Below are positions 23,097 through 31,356 of a DNA stretch of 64,000 bases, piece after piece (positions within the stretch are counted from its first letter, which is position 1; the number at the start of each line of letters is the position of its first letter). Both the position numbers and the translations under genes were made by a program. Under the pieces are notes generated by a model, which had not been told where the DNA came from, did not search any database, and saw only the letters and a list, made by a program, of their open reading frames with translations. The DNA comes from DASSUW01 sp963789005. Its GTDB lineage: Bacteria; Actinomycetota; Thermoleophilia; Solirubrobacterales; Solirubrobacteraceae. Location: assembly GCA_963789005.1 (NCBI GenBank), contig CAWBIZ010000002.1, positions 372,001-436,000 of the forward strand, in the 5' to 3' direction.

Positions 23097-24188
23097 ATGG
23101 CGCGTTCGTCGGTCACCCGCTTCCGGCCCCGCGGCCTGCTCCGGACGGCGGCCTCCGGGCTGTCTCCCGTCGCCGTCGCGGCGGGCGGCGTGGCGCTCGA
23201 ACGGGATGTCGGCTTGCGGGCGCGGCGGCTGCGCGAGGCCGCGACCGACCGGCTTCGCGAGCGCCGCCGGCCGACCCGCGCGAAGATGCGGGCGCTTGTG
23301 GCGTCGCCCGGCGGGCGGCTGCGCTGGCGCAGCCTGCCGGTTCCGCCGCCGCCCGGGCCGGACTCGGCGATCGTGCATCCGATCGCGGTCGCCACCTGCG
23401 ACCTCGACCGCGCGCTGGTGCTCGGGCGGACGCCGTTCGCGCTCCCGCTGTGCTTCGGGCACGAATGCGTCGCCGAGGTGCTCTCGGTCGGCGAGCGGGT
23501 GACGACGGTGCGTCCCGGCCAGCGCGTCGTCGTCCCGTTCCAGATCAGCTGCGGGAGCTGCGCCGCCTGCATGCGCGGACACCCGGGGAACTGCACCAGC
23601 GTGCCGCCGATCTCGATGTACGGCTTCGGCGTCGGCGGCGGGCACTGGGGCGGCGCGGTCAGCGACCAGCTCGCGGTGCCGTTCGCGGACGGGATGCTGG
23701 TGCCGCTGCCCGACGGGGTCGATCCCGTTGCCGCGGCGAGCGTCGCCGATAACGTCGTCGACGGCTTCCGTCACGTCGGGCCGCACCTCCCGCCGCTGCT
23801 GGCGGAGGACCCCGACGCCGCCGTGCGGATCGTCGCGTCGGTCGACCGGCGGTCCGTCTACAGCGCGAGCGTGCCGCTCTACGCCGGCGCGAGCCCGATG
23901 AGCCTGCGCGCCGCCCTGCGGGCGACCGCGCCGGACGGGACCTGCTCGAGCAGCGGCATGCTCCACCGCACGGCCGGCATCCCGATCGGGACGATGTACG
24001 GCCGCAACGCGACGCTGCACGTGGGGCGCACGCACGCGCGGGCGTTCATCCCGGAGGTCCTCGCGCTCATGGCCGCCGGCCGCCTGCATCCCGAGCTCGT
24101 CACGACCGAGCTCGCCGACCTCGACGACGCCCCGCGCGCGCTCACCGCCCACGTTCGCAGCGCGGCCACGAAGACCGTGCTCAGCTGA
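23097..24188 (+). CDS. Zinc-type alcohol dehydrogenase homologue, NAD-binding segment apparently deleted
   Basis: The catalytic-domain features of a medium-chain zinc dehydrogenase are present: VATCDLDRALVLG, GHECVAEV (GHE) and the structural-zinc cluster CGSCAACMRGHPGNC. In the middle, RIVASVDRRSVYSASVPLYAG runs directly into SLRAALRATAPDGTCSSSG. The Rossmann GxGxxG motif and about 45 residues expected between them are missing, so NAD(P) binding is doubtful. The first roughly 62 residues are an Arg-rich extension, and ATG 23286 (MRALVAS) may be the true start. The protein ends 4 bp before the VOC gene. Confidence 0.75.
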   Translation: MARSSVTRFRPRGLLRTAASGLSPVAVAAGGVALERDVGLRARRLREAATDRLRERRRPTRAKMRALVASPGGRLRWRSLPVPPPPGPDSAIVHPIAVATCDLDRALVLGRTPFALPLCFGHECVAEVLSVGERVTTVRPGQRVVVPFQISCGSCAACMRGHPGNCTSVPPISMYGFGVGGGHWGGAVSDQLAVPFADGMLVPLPDGVDPVAAASVADNVVDGFRHVGPHLPPLLAEDPDAAVRIVASVDRRSVYSASVPLYAGASPMSLRAALRATAPDGTCSSSGMLHRTAGIPIGTMYGRNATLHVGRTHARAFIPEVLALMAAGRLHPELVTTELADLDDAPRALTAHVRSAATKTVLS

Positions 24189-24192
24189 GCCC

Positions 24193-24582
24193 ATGCCGCA
24201 GCACCTCGCCGCCATCACGCTGCTCGTCCCCGCGTACGACGAAGCGATCGCGTTCTTCCGCGACGTCCTCGGTTTCGAGCTGGTCGAGGACACGCCGCTC
24301 GGCGGCGACAAGCGCTGGGTCGTCGTCCGGCCGCGCGGCGCGGGCGCGACGGGCCTGCTGCTCGCGCAGCCCGCCGACGACGCCCAGCGGGCTCGCGTCG
24401 GCGACCAGACCGGCGGCCGCGTGTTCCTCTTCCTCCACACCGACGACTTCGCCGGCGACCACGAGCGGTACGTGGCCGCGGGCGTGCGGTTCCTCGAGCA
24501 GCCGCGCGAGGAGGAGTACGGCATGGTCGCCGTCTTCGAGGACCCGTTCGGGAACCGCTGGGACCTGCTCGGGCCGCCGTGA
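24193..24582 (+). CDS. VOC-family (glyoxalase-like) protein
   Basis: A 129-aa vicinal-oxygen-chelate protein with two beta-alpha-beta-beta-beta modules: ITLLVPAYDEAIAFFRDVLGF at the start and FEDPFGNRWDLLGPP at the end, the usual metal-site Glu/Asp region. It may be a dioxygenase, a glyoxalase or a bleomycin-resistance-type binder. It follows the dehydrogenase by 4 bp. Confidence 0.88.
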   Translation: MPQHLAAITLLVPAYDEAIAFFRDVLGFELVEDTPLGGDKRWVVVRPRGAGATGLLLAQPADDAQRARVGDQTGGRVFLFLHTDDFAGDHERYVAAGVRFLEQPREEEYGMVAVFEDPFGNRWDLLGPP

Positions 24583-24593
24583 GTGCTGGGCGG

Positions 24594-24599
24594 TAGGCT
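24594..24599 (+). promoter_or_regulatory. Candidate -10 box TAGGCT, leaderless start at 24607
   Basis: TAGGCT ends 7 nt before ATG 24607; no Shine-Dalgarno sequence is present. Confidence 0.4.
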
Positions 24600-24606
24600 C
24601 GGATGC

Positions 24607-25074
24607 ATGTTCTGGCGACGCCGTGCTCCGGTCGCCGAGGTCGACTCGCGTGACGAGCTGCGCCGCGCCGTCTCCGGCGTGCGGGTCGTGCGCGAGGACG
24701 AGCCGGACCCGCGAGCGCGGCTGCTGCGGGTGGTCGCCGAGGCCGTGATCCTGCAGGACCAGGCCACCGAGCTGCTGTACGAGATCCGCGAGCGGCCGCC
24801 GCTCGGTCAGGTGGCTCCGCGCGGCGGGTCGCTGGCGCATCGCTTCTTCTCGCTGCGTGGCGAGCTTCCGCCCGCCATCGGAGCCGAGATGGAGCGCCAG
24901 TGCGAGATCGTGGGCACGGTGCTCGACCATCACGGCCGGCTGATCGTGACCGCGCTCGACATGCTGGCGACCGACTGGCGGTCCGAGCGGATCGTGGAGC
25001 AGATCGAGCGGATCGACGGGCTGGGGGCGCCGGCCGAGCGGCTCGACGCGGTGTACGCCGAGCTCGCGCGGTGA
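24607..25074 (+). CDS. Hypothetical protein, 155 aa
   Basis: A soluble, largely helical, acidic protein without Cys-rich or transmembrane parts. The stretch VVAEAVILQDQATELLYEIR and the C-terminal RIVEQIERIDGLGAPAERL suggest helix bundles. I recognise no family. The start at 24607 is supported by the -10-like box. Its stop overlaps the start of the racemase-family gene (GTGA), so it is co-translated with it and may belong to the same pathway. Confidence 0.7.
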   Translation: MFWRRRAPVAEVDSRDELRRAVSGVRVVREDEPDPRARLLRVVAEAVILQDQATELLYEIRERPPLGQVAPRGGSLAHRFFSLRGELPPAIGAEMERQCEIVGTVLDHHGRLIVTALDMLATDWRSERIVEQIERIDGLGAPAERLDAVYAELAR

Positions 25075-26018
25075 ACGTCGTCGAGACGACTGATTTCCAC
25101 ACCGCCGGAGAGCCGTTCCGGATCGTCACCGGCGGTGGTCCCGAGATCCCGGGCGCGACCGTGCGGGAGCGGCGGGAGCACGCGCGCGGGAGCGAGGAGG
25201 TCGACCGCGTGCGCCGGCTGCTCTGCCACGAGCCGCGCGGACACGCCGACATGTACGGGTGCTTCCTCGTGCCGCCCGACGACGACGGCGCCGACCTCGG
25301 CGTCCTGTTCTGGCACAAGGACGGCTTCTCGACCGCGTGCGGCCACGGGACGATCGCGCTCGGCGTGTGGGCGAGGGAGACGGGCCTCGTCGACGGCGAC
25401 CTGACCCTCGACGTCCCCTCGGGGCGGGTGGTGGCGCAGCCGCACGGCGACGCGGTGGCGTTCCGCAACGTGCCGGCGTTCGTGATCGCTCGTGATGTGG
25501 TGGCTGCGGGGGTGACCGTCGATGTGGCCTACGCCGGCGCGATCTACGCGAGCGTGCCGGCTGCCGCGTTCGGGTTGTCGGTGCGCGGCGAGGACCTGGG
25601 GGCGCTGATCGCCGCCGGCCGCGAGGTCAAGCGCGCGCTCGAGGGATCCGACGCTGCCCGTCACCCGAGCGACGACCGCCTCTCGGGGATCTACGGCACA
25701 ACGCTCTACGAGGAGCTGGGCGACGGCCACCAGCGCAACGTGACCGTGTTCGCCGACGGCGAGGTCGACCGCTCGCCGTGTGGGTCGGGCACGTCGGCGC
25801 GCGTGGCGCTGCTCGACGCCGACGGCCGGCTCGACGGCGACCTCGTCCACGAGTCGATCATCGGGACGACGTTCCGCGGCCGGGTCGTCGAGCGCGTGAG
25901 CGCCGAGGGCCGCGACGCGGTGATCACCGAGGTCGAGGGCATGGCGTACCGCACGGGCGAGCACCGCTTCACGCTCGACCCCGACGACCCGCTCGGCACC
26001 GGATTCGTGCTCCGGTGA
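25071..26018 (+). CDS. Proline racemase family protein (racemase/epimerase type)
   Basis: A 315-aa member of the proline racemase family. Both catalytic Cys are present, in STACGHGTIALG and DRSPCGSGTSAR, which is the racemase or 4-hydroxyproline 2-epimerase pattern. Trans-3-hydroxyproline dehydratases have Ser or Thr in place of the first Cys. With the ornithine cyclodeaminase-family gene 31 bp downstream it suggests catabolism of proline or hydroxyproline isomers. The start GTG 25071 overlaps the preceding stop. Confidence 0.9.
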   Translation: MNVVETTDFHTAGEPFRIVTGGGPEIPGATVRERREHARGSEEVDRVRRLLCHEPRGHADMYGCFLVPPDDDGADLGVLFWHKDGFSTACGHGTIALGVWARETGLVDGDLTLDVPSGRVVAQPHGDAVAFRNVPAFVIARDVVAAGVTVDVAYAGAIYASVPAAAFGLSVRGEDLGALIAAGREVKRALEGSDAARHPSDDRLSGIYGTTLYEELGDGHQRNVTVFADGEVDRSPCGSGTSARVALLDADGRLDGDLVHESIIGTTFRGRVVERVSAEGRDAVITEVEGMAYRTGEHRFTLDPDDPLGTGFVLR

Positions 26019-26049
26019 GGCGCGGCGGCGAAGACCCTCCGGGCACCGG

Positions 26050-26895
26050 GTGCGTGTGGCGATGACGCTGCCGATGCTTGACGCCGGCGCGTTGACGGTG
26101 CTCGAGGCGGCCGACGCGCTCGAGGCGGCGCTCGCCGCCGGTCTCGACCCGGAGACTGCGGCCCCTCGCGCGATCGTCCCGGTGGGAGCGGGCGAGCTGC
26201 TCGTCATGCCGGCGGCGGTGGGCGCCCACGCGGCGGTCAAGCTCGTCACCGTCGGGCCGGGGGAGCCGCGGGTGCAGGGCGTGTGCGTGCTGTTCGACGC
26301 GGAGTCGCTGGCGCCGGTGGCGTTGCTCGACGGCATCGCGCTCACGAACCTCCGCACGGCGGCGGTGTCCGCGCTCGCCGTGCGGCGGCTGGCAGCGCCC
26401 GACGCCCGGCGCCTGCTCGTCTTCGGCCGCGGCCCCCAGGGCCGCGCCCACGCCGATGCCATGCAGGCGATCCGCCCGATCGAGCACGTCGAGCTGGTCG
26501 GCCGCGAGGGCGCCCCGGACGAGCTCGTCGCGGCCGCCGACATCATCTGCTGCTGCACGACCGCTCGCGAGCCGCTCTTCGACGGCGCGCTCGTCGCCGA
26601 TCACGCCTGCGTCGTCGCCGTCGGCTCCCACGAGCCGGACGCGCGCGAGGTCGACGAGCGCCTGGTGGCGCGCGCGACGGTCGTCGTCGAATCGCGCACG
26701 GCGGCCCTGCACGAGGCAGGAGACGTGATCGCCGCTGGCCTCGACGGCGACGCTCTCGTCACGCTGCCCGAGCTGGTCGCGGGCTACGAGCCGCCCGCGG
26801 GGAGACCGCGGCTGTTCAAGAGCGTCGGGATGGCGTGGGAGGACGCCGTGGTCGCTGCCGCGGTGTTCGATCGAACGTCAACTGCGGCTGGGTGA
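26050..26895 (+). CDS. Ornithine cyclodeaminase/mu-crystallin family protein
   Basis: A 281-aa NAD(P)-binding protein with GIALTNLRTAAVSALAVRRL and LLVFGRGPQGRAHADAM, the family Rossmann glycine motif. Beside a proline racemase-family gene it is likely a delta-1-pyrroline-2-carboxylate reductase or similar. The last codons, TSTAAG and the stop, lie inside the first terminal unit of family A copy 2, so insertion of the element appears to have replaced the natural C-terminus by a few residues. Confidence 0.85.
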   Translation: MRVAMTLPMLDAGALTVLEAADALEAALAAGLDPETAAPRAIVPVGAGELLVMPAAVGAHAAVKLVTVGPGEPRVQGVCVLFDAESLAPVALLDGIALTNLRTAAVSALAVRRLAAPDARRLLVFGRGPQGRAHADAMQAIRPIEHVELVGREGAPDELVAAADIICCCTTAREPLFDGALVADHACVVAVGSHEPDAREVDERLVARATVVVESRTAALHEAGDVIAAGLDGDALVTLPELVAGYEPPAGRPRLFKSVGMAWEDAVVAAAVFDRTSTAAG

Positions 26896-27486
26896 GGAGG
26901 CGAGGGGGCCTTTCGCGGCCGTCGGCCTCCGGCGAACGTCAACTGCGGCTGGGTAGGGAGGTGAGGGTGCCGGCCGGGTTGGTCGGCCTCGCGCGCTGGC
27001 GGGCGGTCAAGCCGGGATTACGTGTATCTCGATGCGCGCCGGTTCGCCCAAATCAACGTAAATGCTCTAGACGAGCACTTACGTGTATTTCGATGATCGC
27101 CGGCTCGCCGAAATCCACGTAACACCGCCTTGACGGACCATCACCTGTCCTCGACGACCCGCTCGGTGCCGAGATGCACCTTTTGCTCCTAGACGGAGCA
27201 TTGGGTGTATTTCGATGATCGCGGCCGCGCCCGAATACACCTAACTCCCCTAGACGAGGAGAAAGGTGTATCTCGACGCCCCGCCCCGCGCCGGAATACA
27301 CGAAACTCCCCTTCCTCGCGCCGCGAAAGGCTCCCCTGCCTCCCTACCCAGCCGCCGTTGACGTTCGCCGGAGGCCGACGGCCGCGAAAGGCTCCCCAGC
27401 CTTTCTACCCAGCCGCCGTTGACGTTCGCCAGAGGCCGACCGCCGCGAAAGGCTCCCCAGCCTCCCTACCCAGCCGCAGTTGACGT
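26874..27486. repeat. Family A repeat element, copy 2: 61-bp terminal units and hairpin ladder
   Basis: Left end: two direct 61-bp units starting at 26874 and 26935 with AACGTCAACTGCGGCTGGG. Right end: three units in inverted orientation, their TACCCAGCCGC..GTTGACGTT ends at 27365, 27425 and 27486, again 61 bp apart. Core (27018-27302): long hairpins at 27018-27061, 27079-27122, about 27141-27180, 27203-27242 and 27264-27302, separated by short ones at 27063-27077, 27184-27200 (TGCTCC-tagac-GGAGCA) and 27245-27261. The core closely matches copy 1 at 2225-2655. No ORF with gene-like character is present. Confidence 0.88.
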
Positions 27487-27531
27487 TCAAGAGGCCGGCA
27501 CCGTCACGACCTCTCCGTCATCCTCGCCTCC

Positions 27532-28122
27532 ATGACCGACGTCCGCGAGCTGGAGACCCCGCACGGGATTGCGCGGGTCCACCTGCACGAGGTCGACAAC
27601 GCTCGCGCTGCGCTGATCCTCGGCCACGGGGCGGGTGGGGGCGTGGCCGCTCCCGACCTCGTGATCGCGACCAAGGCCGCCAACGAGTTCGGCGTGAGCG
27701 TCGCGCTCGTCGAGCAGCCCTACCGCGTCGCCGGGCGCCGCTCGTCGCCGCGCACGCCGCAGCTCGACGCCGCCTGGACCTCCGTGGTCGAGCAGCTCTC
27801 CCTCGACCGAGTCGTCACCGGCGGGCGCTCCGCGGGCGCTCGCGTCGCGTGTCGTACCGCGGCTGAGACCAACTCGGTCGGCGTCCTGTGCCTCGCGTTC
27901 CCGCTGCTCCCGCCCGGCGCCGCCCCCGAGAAGACCCGCCAGGGCGAGCTCGACGCGGTGACCGTGCCGATGCTCGTCGTCCAAGGCGAGAGCGACCGCT
28001 TCGGCATGCCCATCGCCGCGAACACCCGCGAGGTCGTGAAGGTGGCCGGCGACCACGGCCTCAAGAAGGATCGCGAGCGGATCGCCGCCGCCGTCGGCGA
28101 CTGGCTCGACCGCCTGCTCTAG
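27532..28122 (+). CDS. Alpha/beta-family hydrolase (KANL3/TEX30-like)
   Basis: A 196-aa alpha/beta protein related to the KANL3/Tex30 group, with ALILGHGAGGGVAAPDL, nucleophile elbow VTGGRSAGARVACR, MLVVQGESDRFG and VVKVAGDHGLKKD (His). It is probably a hydrolase of the dienelactone hydrolase type. The family's bacterial substrate is not known. It begins 45 bp after the family A element, whose insertion may affect its promoter. Confidence 0.85.
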   Translation: MTDVRELETPHGIARVHLHEVDNARAALILGHGAGGGVAAPDLVIATKAANEFGVSVALVEQPYRVAGRRSSPRTPQLDAAWTSVVEQLSLDRVVTGGRSAGARVACRTAAETNSVGVLCLAFPLLPPGAAPEKTRQGELDAVTVPMLVVQGESDRFGMPIAANTREVVKVAGDHGLKKDRERIAAAVGDWLDRLL

Positions 28123-28125
28123 CGG

Positions 28126-28794
28126 TCAGTCCCAGCGCAGGGACTCGGGCTCGGGGCGCATGCGCAGCACGCGCGCGGGAGCGCCTCCGACGACCGCGTT
28201 GTCCGGCACGTCGCGGGTCACGACCGCGGACGTCCCGATGATCGCGTTGTCGCCCACCGTGACCCCGCGCAGGACGCAGGCGCCGTAGCCGATCCAGCAG
28301 TTGTGCCCGATGCGCACGTCGCGCTTGTAGATCCCCTGCAGCCGGACCGGGCGCTCGCTCTCGGATGCCCCGTGGTCGAAGTCGATCAGCATCACGCGGT
28401 CGGCGACCACGCACTCGCGGCCGATCGAGACGTGCTGGAACGCCGAGATCGTGATCTCCTGGCCGAGCACGGTCTTGGCCCCGATCTCGGCCTCGCCCTC
28501 GTGCACACGGATCTTGCTGCCGTGGCCGATCCACGACCAGCGGCCGAGCCGGAGCACCGCGCCCCGCCCGATCTGGAGCTTCACGCCCGGTCCGATGAAG
28601 CAGATCCCGTCGGTCTGCAGGCGGCCGCGCCAGCGCACCCGGAGCCACGCCCAGCGGGCCAGCAGCCGCCCGTACTTCGGCGTCAGCATCCGGTGCGCGC
28701 GCAGGAAGCGCAGCAGCTCGAGCGGCCCGCCGCGCAGCGGTTCCGGGGCGCCGCGAACGTGCAACGGAGTCGGCGGCCTGGTCACCGTCGCCAT
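28126..28794 (-). CDS. Left-handed beta-helix acyltransferase (hexapeptide repeat)
   Basis: A 222-aa O-acetyltransferase-like protein. Hexapeptide repeats run through VKLQIGRGAVLRLG, IRVHEGEAEIGAKTVLGQE, VSIGRECVVADRVMLIDFDH, VRIGHNCWIGYGACVLRGVT and NAIIGTSAVVTRDVPDNAVVGG, the standard coil signature. The insert with Asp/His (FDHGASESE) holds the catalytic His region. It probably acetylates a sugar of a surface glycan. It converges with the hydrolase gene 3 bp away. Confidence 0.9.
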   Translation of the reverse strand: MATVTRPPTPLHVRGAPEPLRGGPLELLRFLRAHRMLTPKYGRLLARWAWLRVRWRGRLQTDGICFIGPGVKLQIGRGAVLRLGRWSWIGHGSKIRVHEGEAEIGAKTVLGQEITISAFQHVSIGRECVVADRVMLIDFDHGASESERPVRLQGIYKRDVRIGHNCWIGYGACVLRGVTVGDNAIIGTSAVVTRDVPDNAVVGGAPARVLRMRPEPESLRWD

Positions 28795-28811
28795 GGGGAT
28801 GATCCTAGGGG

Positions 28812-28854
28812 GTGCCCAACGGGACGTCGCTCCACGCGGAATGGCCCGTTGGGC
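28812..28854. repeat. Family B short palindromic repeat, copy 2
   Basis: A perfect 10-bp stem, GCCCAACGGG (28813-28822) against CCCGTTGGGC (28845-28854), encloses about 21 nt that start ACGTCGCTCC, as in the copy at 11376-11418. It lies between the divergent acyltransferase and meaB genes. Confidence 0.65.
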
Positions 28855-28892
28855 GGGGTCCCCCCGGATCTCCCTGCGATCATGCCGCGCCC

Positions 28893-29867
28893 ATGACGAC
28901 CCCGAGCCTCGCGGAGCGCCTCCTCGCGGGAGACAAGCGCGCGCTCGCGCGCGGGATCTCGCTGGTCGAGGACGACGACCCCGAGGGCTGGGAGCTGGTC
29001 AAGGAGGTCTACCCCCACACCGGCAACGCGTCGGTGGTGGGCTTCACCGGCCCGCCCGGCGCCGGCAAGTCGACGCTGATCGGCGCGCTGATCCGGCTCC
29101 AGCGGGCGCAGCAGCGCGAGGTCGCCGTGCTCTCGATCGACCCGAGCTCGCCGTTCCGCGGCGGCGCGCTGCTGGGGGACCGCATCCGCCTGTCCGAGCA
29201 CTTCCTCGACCCGGGCGTCTTCATCCGCTCGATGGCCACCCGCGGCGCGCTCGGCGGCCTCGCCGAGGCCGCGCTGCAGGCCGCGCTGCTGATGGACGCC
29301 GCCGGCAAGGACGATGTCTTCCTTGAGACCGTCGGGGTCGGCCAGGCGGAGGTCGACGTGATCGACCACGCCGACTCGGTCGTGCTCGTGCTGATCCCGG
29401 GCTCGGGCGACTCGATCCAGGCGCTCAAAGCGGGCGTGATGGAGATCCCCGACGTGATCGTCGTCAACAAGTCCGATCACCCGCTGACCGACACGATGGT
29501 GCGCGAGGTCCGCGGCGTGCTCTCGCTCTCGCCGCAGAAGGGCTGGCGCGTCCCGATCGTCAAGACGGAGGCCGCGCGCGGGACCGGGGTGGAGGAGCTG
29601 GCCGCCAAGATCGCCGAGCATCGCGCGTACGTCGAGGCCGAGGGCACGCTGTCCGAGCGGCGCCGGCGCAACCTGATGGGCGAGGTGCTCGGCCTGGCGA
29701 CGATGCGGCTGCGCCGCGCGCTCCAGGCGTCGCTGCGGGACGACCCCGAGGTCGCCGAGCTGCTCGACGAGGTCGTCGCCCGGCGGCTCGACCCCGCGAG
29801 CGCGGCGAGCGTGATCCTCGCCCGCGGGGCGATCGACGCGAGCGACGCCGCCCGTCCGGAGCGCTGA
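28893..29867 (+). CDS. meaB: Methylmalonyl-CoA mutase-associated GTPase MeaB
   Basis: A 324-aa G3E GTPase that loads and protects the B12 cofactor of methylmalonyl-CoA mutase. The Walker A motif GPPGAGKST is at residues 53-61, LSIDPSSPFRGGALLGDRIR is the switch region typical of MeaB/ArgK, ETVGVGQAEVDV follows, and VVNKSDH is the NKxD base-recognition motif. The C-terminal helices form the dimer arm. ATG 28893 is where homology begins. It overlaps the following lipoprotein start. The B12-binding partner subunit is at 48603-49001. Confidence 0.95.
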   Translation: MTTPSLAERLLAGDKRALARGISLVEDDDPEGWELVKEVYPHTGNASVVGFTGPPGAGKSTLIGALIRLQRAQQREVAVLSIDPSSPFRGGALLGDRIRLSEHFLDPGVFIRSMATRGALGGLAEAALQAALLMDAAGKDDVFLETVGVGQAEVDVIDHADSVVLVLIPGSGDSIQALKAGVMEIPDVIVVNKSDHPLTDTMVREVRGVLSLSPQKGWRVPIVKTEAARGTGVEELAAKIAEHRAYVEAEGTLSERRRRNLMGEVLGLATMRLRRALQASLRDDPEVAELLDEVVARRLDPASAASVILARGAIDASDAARPER

Positions 29868-30307
29868 TGCGCCGGCTCGCGCTCGGCATCGTCGTCGCGG
29901 CGGCGATCGGCGTCGCAGCGTGTGGCGAGGAGGAGCAGCCGCCAGCGCAGCCGCCGGCGGCCGCACCCACCGCCACCGCAACTCCTCCGCCGGAAGCCCG
30001 CCGCCGCGACGTCCGCCGCTCCCGCTGCCCGCAGGGCGTGCTCGGCTGCCGCGCGGTGCGCGGCACGATCGTCTTCGTCGAGCGCATCGATCCCGACGGC
30101 GACGGCGATCTCCACGTGGTCCTGAACGCCGGCTCGATCACCGGGCCGGGCCTCACCGCGGTCGACGTCGCACCCGAGCGCCGCCCGCACCGCGACCCCC
30201 GGGTCGGCGACCGGGCCAGCGCCGCCGGCCCGGTCCAGACCGGCTCCTACGGCCAAGCGCAGATCCACGCGCTCGAGTTCCGGGTCAGCGCACGACGCCG
30301 TACCTGA
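29867..30307 (+). CDS. Putative lipoprotein, proline-rich
   Basis: A 146-aa exported protein. The signal peptide ends with lipobox VAAC (LALGIVVAAAIGVAACGEE). A Pro/Ala/Thr linker follows, then a domain with one Cys pair (RCPQGVLGCRAVRG) and GTIVFVERIDPDGDGDLHVVL, resembling an OB-like or DUF3465-type beta domain, but this is not certain. Its ATG shares one base with the meaB stop. Confidence 0.75.
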   Translation: MRRLALGIVVAAAIGVAACGEEEQPPAQPPAAAPTATATPPPEARRRDVRRSRCPQGVLGCRAVRGTIVFVERIDPDGDGDLHVVLNAGSITGPGLTAVDVAPERRPHRDPRVGDRASAAGPVQTGSYGQAQIHALEFRVSARRRT

Positions 30308-30334
30308 CGTGGGTGGCGGCACGACCGTTTAGGT

Positions 30335-31330
30335 TCATCCCGCCACCACCCAGACGGTCAGACCAACGGTGACCGCGCCGAGCAGCGACCCCGCCCGCGG
30401 CGCGTGCCGCAGGCCCCATGCGACGAGCGCTGCGCCCACCGGCAGCAGCGGGGTGAGGTCGCGGCCCGGGAACGGGTCGCCGGCGGGCTCCGTCGACAGG
30501 AACAGCGCCACCAGCAGCTGGGCGACGACCACCGCCAGCGCGAGGCCGGCGGCCGCCTCGGCGGCCGCGCGCGCCGGGATCGCCCGGGCGAGCTGCTCGC
30601 GCCGCGAACGCCACAGTCGCCAGGCGGCCAGCGCGGCCAGCGCCAGCACCGGGGTCCAGATCAGCCCGGCCGCGCCGTCCACCCCGCCGATCATCTCGTC
30701 CGGGAGCGGCTGGCCGTAGAGACGGTCGTTCACGGTCGCGTAGACGACCAGCGACCCGGTGACCACCTCGGCGGCGATCAGCGCCAGCGTCGGGCGCCGC
30801 GCGCGGCGGCACCACAGGTACAGGGCGGCGACGACCGGGAGCGCCGGGATCACGAGCAGCGGATCGAGCCACGGGAGCACGGCGAGCAGGAGCGCGGCGC
30901 CGAGCACGCGCGCGGCGCCCGCGTGCTCGCGCACACCCGCGGTCAGGACCACGGCGCCGGCGAGCAGCGCACCCGCCGTCGCACCGGGCGCGATCGCCCC
31001 CGCGTGGGCCACGGCCGGCGCCGACAGCCCGACGAGCGCGGCGCCCGCGCTCGCGTACGGCTCCGGGACGATCCGGCGTGCGAGCAGCGCCCCCAGCACG
31101 AAGCCGAGCGCGGCCACCGCGGCGAGGAACGGCTGGACCACCCCGAGCCCTTCGGCGGGCGCGATCAGCAGCGGGAAGCCGATTCCCTCGGGCTCGCGCA
31201 CGAGCGTGCCGTCCTCGATCAGCGCGTTGGCGATCAGTGCGTAGGTGACCTCCTCGCCGCCCCGCGGGTCGACGCCGAGCCCGATCAGGTAGACGCCGAA
31301 CAGCAGCGCTCCGAGCGCGAACAGCCTCAA
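30335..31330 (-). CDS. Polytopic membrane protein, function unknown
   Basis: A 331-aa protein with about nine predicted membrane helices (for example LFALGALLFGVYLIGLGV, GFVLGALLARRIV, ALLLAVLPWLDPLLVIPALP). The order of helices and the early charged loop (DPRGGEEVTYALIANALIEDG) recall polyprenyl-phosphate-dependent glycosyltransferases of the GT-C type, but a key DD/DE motif cannot be confirmed. The start is TTG 31330. Family C repeats lie just upstream. Confidence 0.65.
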   Translation of the reverse strand: MRLFALGALLFGVYLIGLGVDPRGGEEVTYALIANALIEDGTLVREPEGIGFPLLIAPAEGLGVVQPFLAAVAALGFVLGALLARRIVPEPYASAGAALVGLSAPAVAHAGAIAPGATAGALLAGAVVLTAGVREHAGAARVLGAALLLAVLPWLDPLLVIPALPVVAALYLWCRRARRPTLALIAAEVVTGSLVVYATVNDRLYGQPLPDEMIGGVDGAAGLIWTPVLALAALAAWRLWRSRREQLARAIPARAAAEAAAGLALAVVVAQLLVALFLSTEPAGDPFPGRDLTPLLPVGAALVAWGLRHAPRAGSLLGAVTVGLTVWVVAG

Positions 31331-31356
31331 AACCGCTCCCGGTGGTCCGGTCGCCC

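Noticed and set aside
27053..27301. Small minus-strand ORF inside family A copy 2, with a counterpart in copy 1
   Set aside because: It runs through the hairpins, has repeated EIHLSPRLGEL-like text caused by the repeats, and reading frames are not conserved between copies.
26874..27486. CRISPR-like array of 61-bp or hairpin repeats
   Set aside because: The repeats are themselves palindromic or directly abutting, there are no unique spacers, and no cas genes are nearby.
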